Assembly: GCA_910592005.1 (NCBI GenBank)
Contig: CAJVPP010003372.1
Span: forward strand, 1 to 11,848
DNA length: 11,848 nucleotides
From: Funneliformis mosseae
Taxonomy: Eukaryota > Glomeromycota > Glomeromycetes > Glomerales > Glomeraceae
Direction of reading: 5' to 3'
In this document: positions 8,251 through 11,848 of the stretch, piece after piece
How positions within the stretch are numbered: position 1 is the first letter of the stretch
Layout: each line of letters begins with the position of its first letter
Translations under genes and position numbers: made by a program
Notes under the pieces: generated by a model
What the model saw: the letters and a program-made list of their open reading frames with translations, nothing else
Databases searched by the model: none
Told to the model about the DNA's origin: nothing

Positions 8251-10160
8251 ATGTCTCTTTATTTTTCTTCATTGAGTATTAATAGAAAAGTCTCTGAGAA
8301 ATATTTCTTACCTCAATTCAAAAAAATGGAAAATTCAATCGCGAATAATAATAGATCAGATACACAATATTACAACAATTCTACAACGCAAAATAAATTA
8401 CAAAAGCAAGTCGAGAATTCATCATATGAAAGTACAATAACATTTGATGATTCACAAGAAAAATCAATCGTTAAAATGATGAAAATGAATTTCATAAACA
8501 ACCATCAATTTCAATTTATGTAAATACAGAGAATCTTGATAAAGACGATATGCTTTCTTCAAAGATCGTCGAAAATACAAATTTAGACCCAAAACATTGG
8601 TCACTAAAAAAAAAAAATATTTAATTCTAACGTTAATATCAATTATGAGTATTGTTTAGTTGAATCACCATTGTTTATGTCAAAACTACTGCGCCAAATA
8701 CATTCATTTATGTTTCACAACAACTTTTCGTTTATAATATGGGACTTTTGTAATAGAAGGGGGGAAAAATCAATTTTACATTTATATGCCAAATATGATT
8801 TTTTAGGTCAAAATATGTTCAGATTTAGCATTAACTCATTTTTTATTTTTTTCCAACCGTTTCCCCTTTTCTATTGCAAAGGTCCCATATAGCCATTACT
8901 TTAGGCGTCATACTCTGATAAGCGTCAAACAAGAAAACAAGTATACATCTCTGGCTTAACCTTATTCATCGTAGCGAACAATTTATGCGCTGTTTCAAAA
9001 AATATTTGGATATATCGTAGCACGTGCGCTTCAAGCTTGTGGTGTGGCCGTAGTCATATGTATCGGTGGTGGTATTTTCCGATATCTTCTCTGATCATGG
9101 TAAGTAAATTTCAATGTAAATATGATTTAACTTTTTATAATCTTAAAAAAAAAAATTTTTTTTTATTATAACAAGATCAAGCGTATGGTACCTTCTTCTT
9201 TGGAAGAGAGGCAGAGGGCTTATTGGACCATCTGTCAGAGATTTATTAACAAGTTACTTTGGATGGAGATTTAATTTTTGGTTTTTAACAATATCGGGAG
9301 GGAGTTTCGTTATCTTGATATTCTTTTTTCTTCCTGAAACATTTCCTAAACCTTTATCTAAATTTCTTCCAAACATCACATTTTCTTTAACTGACATTCA
9401 TTCTTCAGCACCAATCAATGAATCAAATTCGGTTCATTCAGTTAGAGCTCCCATCAACTTTAGCACCCTCAATGAGAACTGTATCAATGAAAACAGAATC
9501 TATAATAACCACGATAAAAATCAATAAATTTAATCCAATCGAACCTTTAACACTTTTAACTTATCCTAATGTTGCTTTATTAGTTTTCAACAAAGTTATA
9601 ATGACGATAACTCTTTACATTCAAAATTTATTAATTGGAGATTTATTATCAGCAGCTTATGGATTGACTTCCTCGTCCTTTACCTTGTACCTGGGTCAGG
9701 ATATATAATTGGTAAATATAATAGGTGGTAAATTTCAAGATTGGATAGTAAAAAGACATAAAAGGAAAAACAATTTGTTACCTGAATTAAACTTTCCCGA
9801 AGTTAGAATTAAAAGTTGTTGGGCGAGTATTGTAATAATACCAATGTCTTATTTGTTTGAGGGTTTAGCTTTAGTAAAAATTTCGCTATTTATTGGATTT
9901 TAATTATCTTATTTATTGTCATTGCGATGATTTTTAACATTTCTTCAAATTATTTGGTTGATGCTTACCCGGAAAAAGTGCTTCGACTATTGCTATATCC
10001 GATGGGTTATGTTACCTTATTACCGGTATCTTAATTATTCTCACCTCCTCTCTAAAAAATTCTCTTGGGATTTTCTGCTATGGCTGGTGCGAGTACTTTA
10101 GCCGGTTTATGTTTAATAATTGTTGAGATTAAAGGAAGATCTTGGAGGGTTATGAATTAG
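8251..10160 (+). pseudogene. MFS drug:H+ antiporter-like transporter, disrupted
   Basis: The intact gene would have encoded a 12-segment plasma-membrane exporter of the fungal DHA1 type. Residues from 8251 form an Asn/Ser-rich cytoplasmic tail ending LDPKHWSLKKK, the usual DP-x-x-W-s lead-in to segment 1. Then come YLILTLISIMSIV (segment 1), SDKRQTRKQVYISG (loop 2-3, motif A), IVARALQACGVAVVICIGGG (segment 4), an intron at 9100-9175 (GTAAGT...AAG), AYGTFFFG, FGWRFNFWFLT, FFFLPETFP, and a second half with IEPLTLLTYPNV, LYIQNLLIGD, YGLTSSSF, IIGGKFQDW and VDAYPEKSAS. The homology changes frame at least eight times (near 8478, 8610, 8657, 8913, 9010, 9080, about 9220 and between 9440 and 9500), and again in the second half. 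A MITE interrupts segment 2. No full transporter can be made. Some frame changes lie in homopolymers and could be assembly errors, but not all. Confidence 0.88.
8740..8887 (-). mobile_element. MITE copy 2, inserted in the MFS gene
   Basis: This 148-bp copy has the same family ends (TGGGACNTTTG...CAAAGGTCCCA) and TA on both sides (8738-8739, 8888-8889). Its interior matches the reverse complement of the copy at 2497-2652 (ATGCCAAATATGATTTTTTAGG, then AGCATTAACTCATTTTTTATTTTT). The right repeat is well kept. The left one has C-to-T differences (GGGACTTTTGTAATAG against GGGACCTTTGCAATAG) and has lost the GGCCAGAAA part. It lies in the codons for membrane segment 2 of the transporter. Removing it with one TA gives VYNIAITLGVIL in a single frame. 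Confidence 0.9.
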
Positions 10161-11345
10161 AAATGATTTCTTATAGTCATGTCCAATTTTTTTAATTCTT
10201 TTAAGAATTCCTCATTATTTCTTGTCTTTTGCAAAAAAGTAAAATGTTCTTCCATCTATTTGATTTATTGATCAATCAATAAATTATGTTTTCAAGTTAA
10301 ACATATCGGATATTAATTTCATTAAGCGGATCTCCATCCAGAAAAAGAATTCCCACCATAAATGTAAATGTGTAACAATTTGTTATAACTCTATCATTAA
10401 TATTTTACGAAAATAGACGTTCGATATTTTTGGTGTTACTTTTTTCCAATTTTTTGGTTACACTATTTACTTTTGAACAATTTTCACGCTGCAATTTATT
10501 TTTTTTAACGTAATATTATATATTACAAGAACGTCTCGATATTGAAATTCAGTAAGATAAACAGGCTTAAATTTAAATTTATGCAAGAAGCAACGGTTTT
10601 AACTATTAAAATTTGCATAGTGATTTAATTACTTGAGATAAATAAAGTAAGGGAAATGAAAATAAGTATAAGGCTCCAACACATAAAAACTAGCCGCATT
10701 ATACTTGAACAAAAGAGTCATGTTACAACTAAGAAGAATGAAGGTTTGGGCTGACTAGTAGAAGATCAAGATAAAAATTAATTCATTTGGTGCATCAGTT
10801 AACTCAATTTTTTTTTAATAACTTCTTAATTTTTTACCCTCCCAAAAGCTTTTATTTACGCATATGAAATCTCGAACTAATTAATTTTTTAAAAGAAATA
10901 ATTTATATTTATTCCTAAAATTTGAAAGGAATAAAAATTCAATTTTCAACTTACATTAATATCATAAATTTGAGGAGTATCGTTTGTTGAGAATTGCTAA
11001 AAGTGACTTTATTCGTATGCTTCAATTTTTCAAATATATTACTAGGGAACGGGACCGTTGTTAAGTCTGGAGCGATCTTAAATAAAAAAAAATTTCACAC
11101 ATGGTATTTGTTTTATCGAGACTTTTGTACAAAAATCAATTATTTGAGCGGGCGGAACATCGCGACATTTTTGTATCACCCATCATAGACAACGCTCTCC
11201 GGACTAACAATTAATAATTATAATAATAATATAGTCGAATTTTTTACCTTTAAGAAAAAAATTATTGCACACGATATTTAAAGTTATAATAAGTCTGTTG
11301 TTAAGTTCGTTTTAATTCAAAATTATTATCATGTCAACTAAAAAC
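10161..11345. other. Intergenic region downstream of the MFS pseudogene, no gene seen
   Basis: About 1.2 kb without a supportable gene. Open stretches (for example about 10994-11188 on the plus strand) have no family resemblance and contain A-runs in frame, so I treat them as chance. The 3' flank of the transporter gene would lie in the first few hundred bases. Confidence 0.45.
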
Positions 11346-11363
11346 GATTTCTTGTCCAAGGAA

Positions 11364-11394
11364 ATTTGTCCACCCGTAAAATTACGGTGGCACT
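11364..11394 (-). repeat. Hairpin resembling a Tc1-like transposon end
   Basis: Read on the minus strand from 11394, the sequence begins CAGTGCCACCGTAATTTTAC and continues GGGTGGACAAA. The opening CAGTG is the usual start of Tc1/mariner ends, and the stretch folds into a stem (CCACC-CGTAA with TTACGGTGG, one bulged base). The base outside is not the expected TA, and I found no partner copy in the window. It could be a worn solo end or a chance hairpin. Confidence 0.3.
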
Positions 11395-11743
11395 GATTTT
11401 CTTTGTACATTTGATATTATCTACCAAGTATTGTGAATTTTTATCTTAACGAGTATCGATATTATGAATATGCTTGAAAAAGCAAAATCTTATACTACGA
11501 CACAGATTCCTAATCCTATTGCGTCGCCGGACTTTTTTAACGTGTTATTATCAATATTAACGTTTCGGTTTCAGTTTATAAATTTCTTTATTTTTATAGT
11601 TAAATTATTTTTCGTAAGGTAGACTTTTAATTATTGAAATAATTTATTAATTAATAATCAAAATAGGCGACCTAATTCGTGATATAATTCTTTTTAATTC
11701 ATAATTCTGGTGACACATTACATAGAATGATACGATTTAATTA
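11395..11743. other. AT-rich stretch between two possible transposon ends
   Basis: No recognisable gene. A 46-residue frame from the ATG at 11464 (MNMLEKAKSYTTTQIPNP...) resembles nothing I know. The stretch otherwise contains only AT-rich sequence. Confidence 0.4.
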
Positions 11744-11745
11744 TA

Positions 11746-11848
11746 CAGTAGCGGTCATAAGTATCCGACCTCTCATAATTCTTAAAGTTAATTAATAACA
11801 CCCATTAAAATTTTCCAAAATTTAAGTACAATACCAATGTTGATCACA
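11746..11848. mobile_element. Left end of a Tc1-like element, cut by the window edge
   Basis: After a TA (11744-11745) the sequence reads CAGTAGCGGTCATAAGTATC followed by CGACC. This is the typical form of fungal Tc1-like terminal repeats (CAGTGGCGG-x-CA-AAAGTAT-type). It is different from the end of the complete element at 687. Only 103 bp are in the window, with no coding part. The other end must lie to the right. Confidence 0.6.

Noticed and set aside
8608..8617. Treating all MFS frame changes as introns
   Set aside because: Only 9100-9175 has proper donor and acceptor sites; the others are shifts of one or a few bases with no room for an intron.
8671..8892. Plus-strand open frame of 73 codons
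   Set aside because: Most of it is the translated MITE inside the MFS pseudogene; the conserved transporter residues lie in other frames.
10994..11188. Plus-strand open frame of 64 codons (MLKVTLFVCFNFSN...)
   Set aside because: It has no family resemblance, contains an AT-run-driven stretch and shows no splice or promoter context; a chance frame is more likely.
11464..11604. Plus-strand frame MNMLEKAKSYTTTQ of 46 residues
   Set aside because: It is short, ends in Phe/Ile-rich AT sequence and matches nothing that I recognise.
1..11848. tRNA, rRNA or CRISPR array
   Set aside because: I looked for the GGTTCGAATCC-type tRNA arm, conserved rRNA stretches and evenly spaced identical repeats and found none.

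Overview
The window looks like nuclear DNA of an AT-rich, transposon-loaded fungus. The evidence is one spliced gene with short introns (70 and 108 bp, GTAAGT/GTAAGC donors, YAG or TAG acceptors), a broken fungal-type drug:H+ antiporter of the major facilitator superfamily, and a high load of decayed DNA transposons with TA target-site duplications. An arbuscular mycorrhizal fungus of the Rhizophagus type fits well, but this is an inference from style and gene families; nothing in the sequence names the species.

Layout. Bases 1-684 are AT-rich, with imperfect direct repeats and an 18-bp perfect palindrome. Bases 685-2218 are a complete Tc1-like element (28-bp terminal inverted repeats, TA duplication) whose transposase is dead but keeps the DD34E triad. 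Bases 2294-2712 look like a small inverted-repeat element with a nested 156-bp MITE. Bases 2713-3886 hold no gene that I can see. Bases 3887-4856 (minus strand) are the only apparently intact gene: a three-exon, 263-residue PARP-like ADP-ribosyltransferase that lacks the usual catalytic glutamate. Bases 5568-6147 are a foldback element with unusual GC-rich motifs. Bases 6195-6720 (minus) are the remains of a hAT transposase. Bases 7641-7784 (minus) hold an unidentified coding-like fragment. Bases 8251-10160 (plus) are an MFS transporter pseudogene, broken by many frame changes and by a second copy of the 2.5-kb MITE, in opposite orientation. From 10161 to the right edge I see no intact gene, only a candidate degenerate transposon end near 11,380 and the left end of another Tc1-like element from 11,746.

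There is no operon or defence-type system here. The most interesting points are the non-canonical PARP-like gene and its splicing; the MITE insertion in MFS membrane segment 2, where removing the element plus one TA restores local reading; and two kinds of decay side by side. The transposons are broken mainly by C-to-T/G-to-A type changes (stops at expected Gln, Trp and Arg positions), the MFS gene mainly by short indels.
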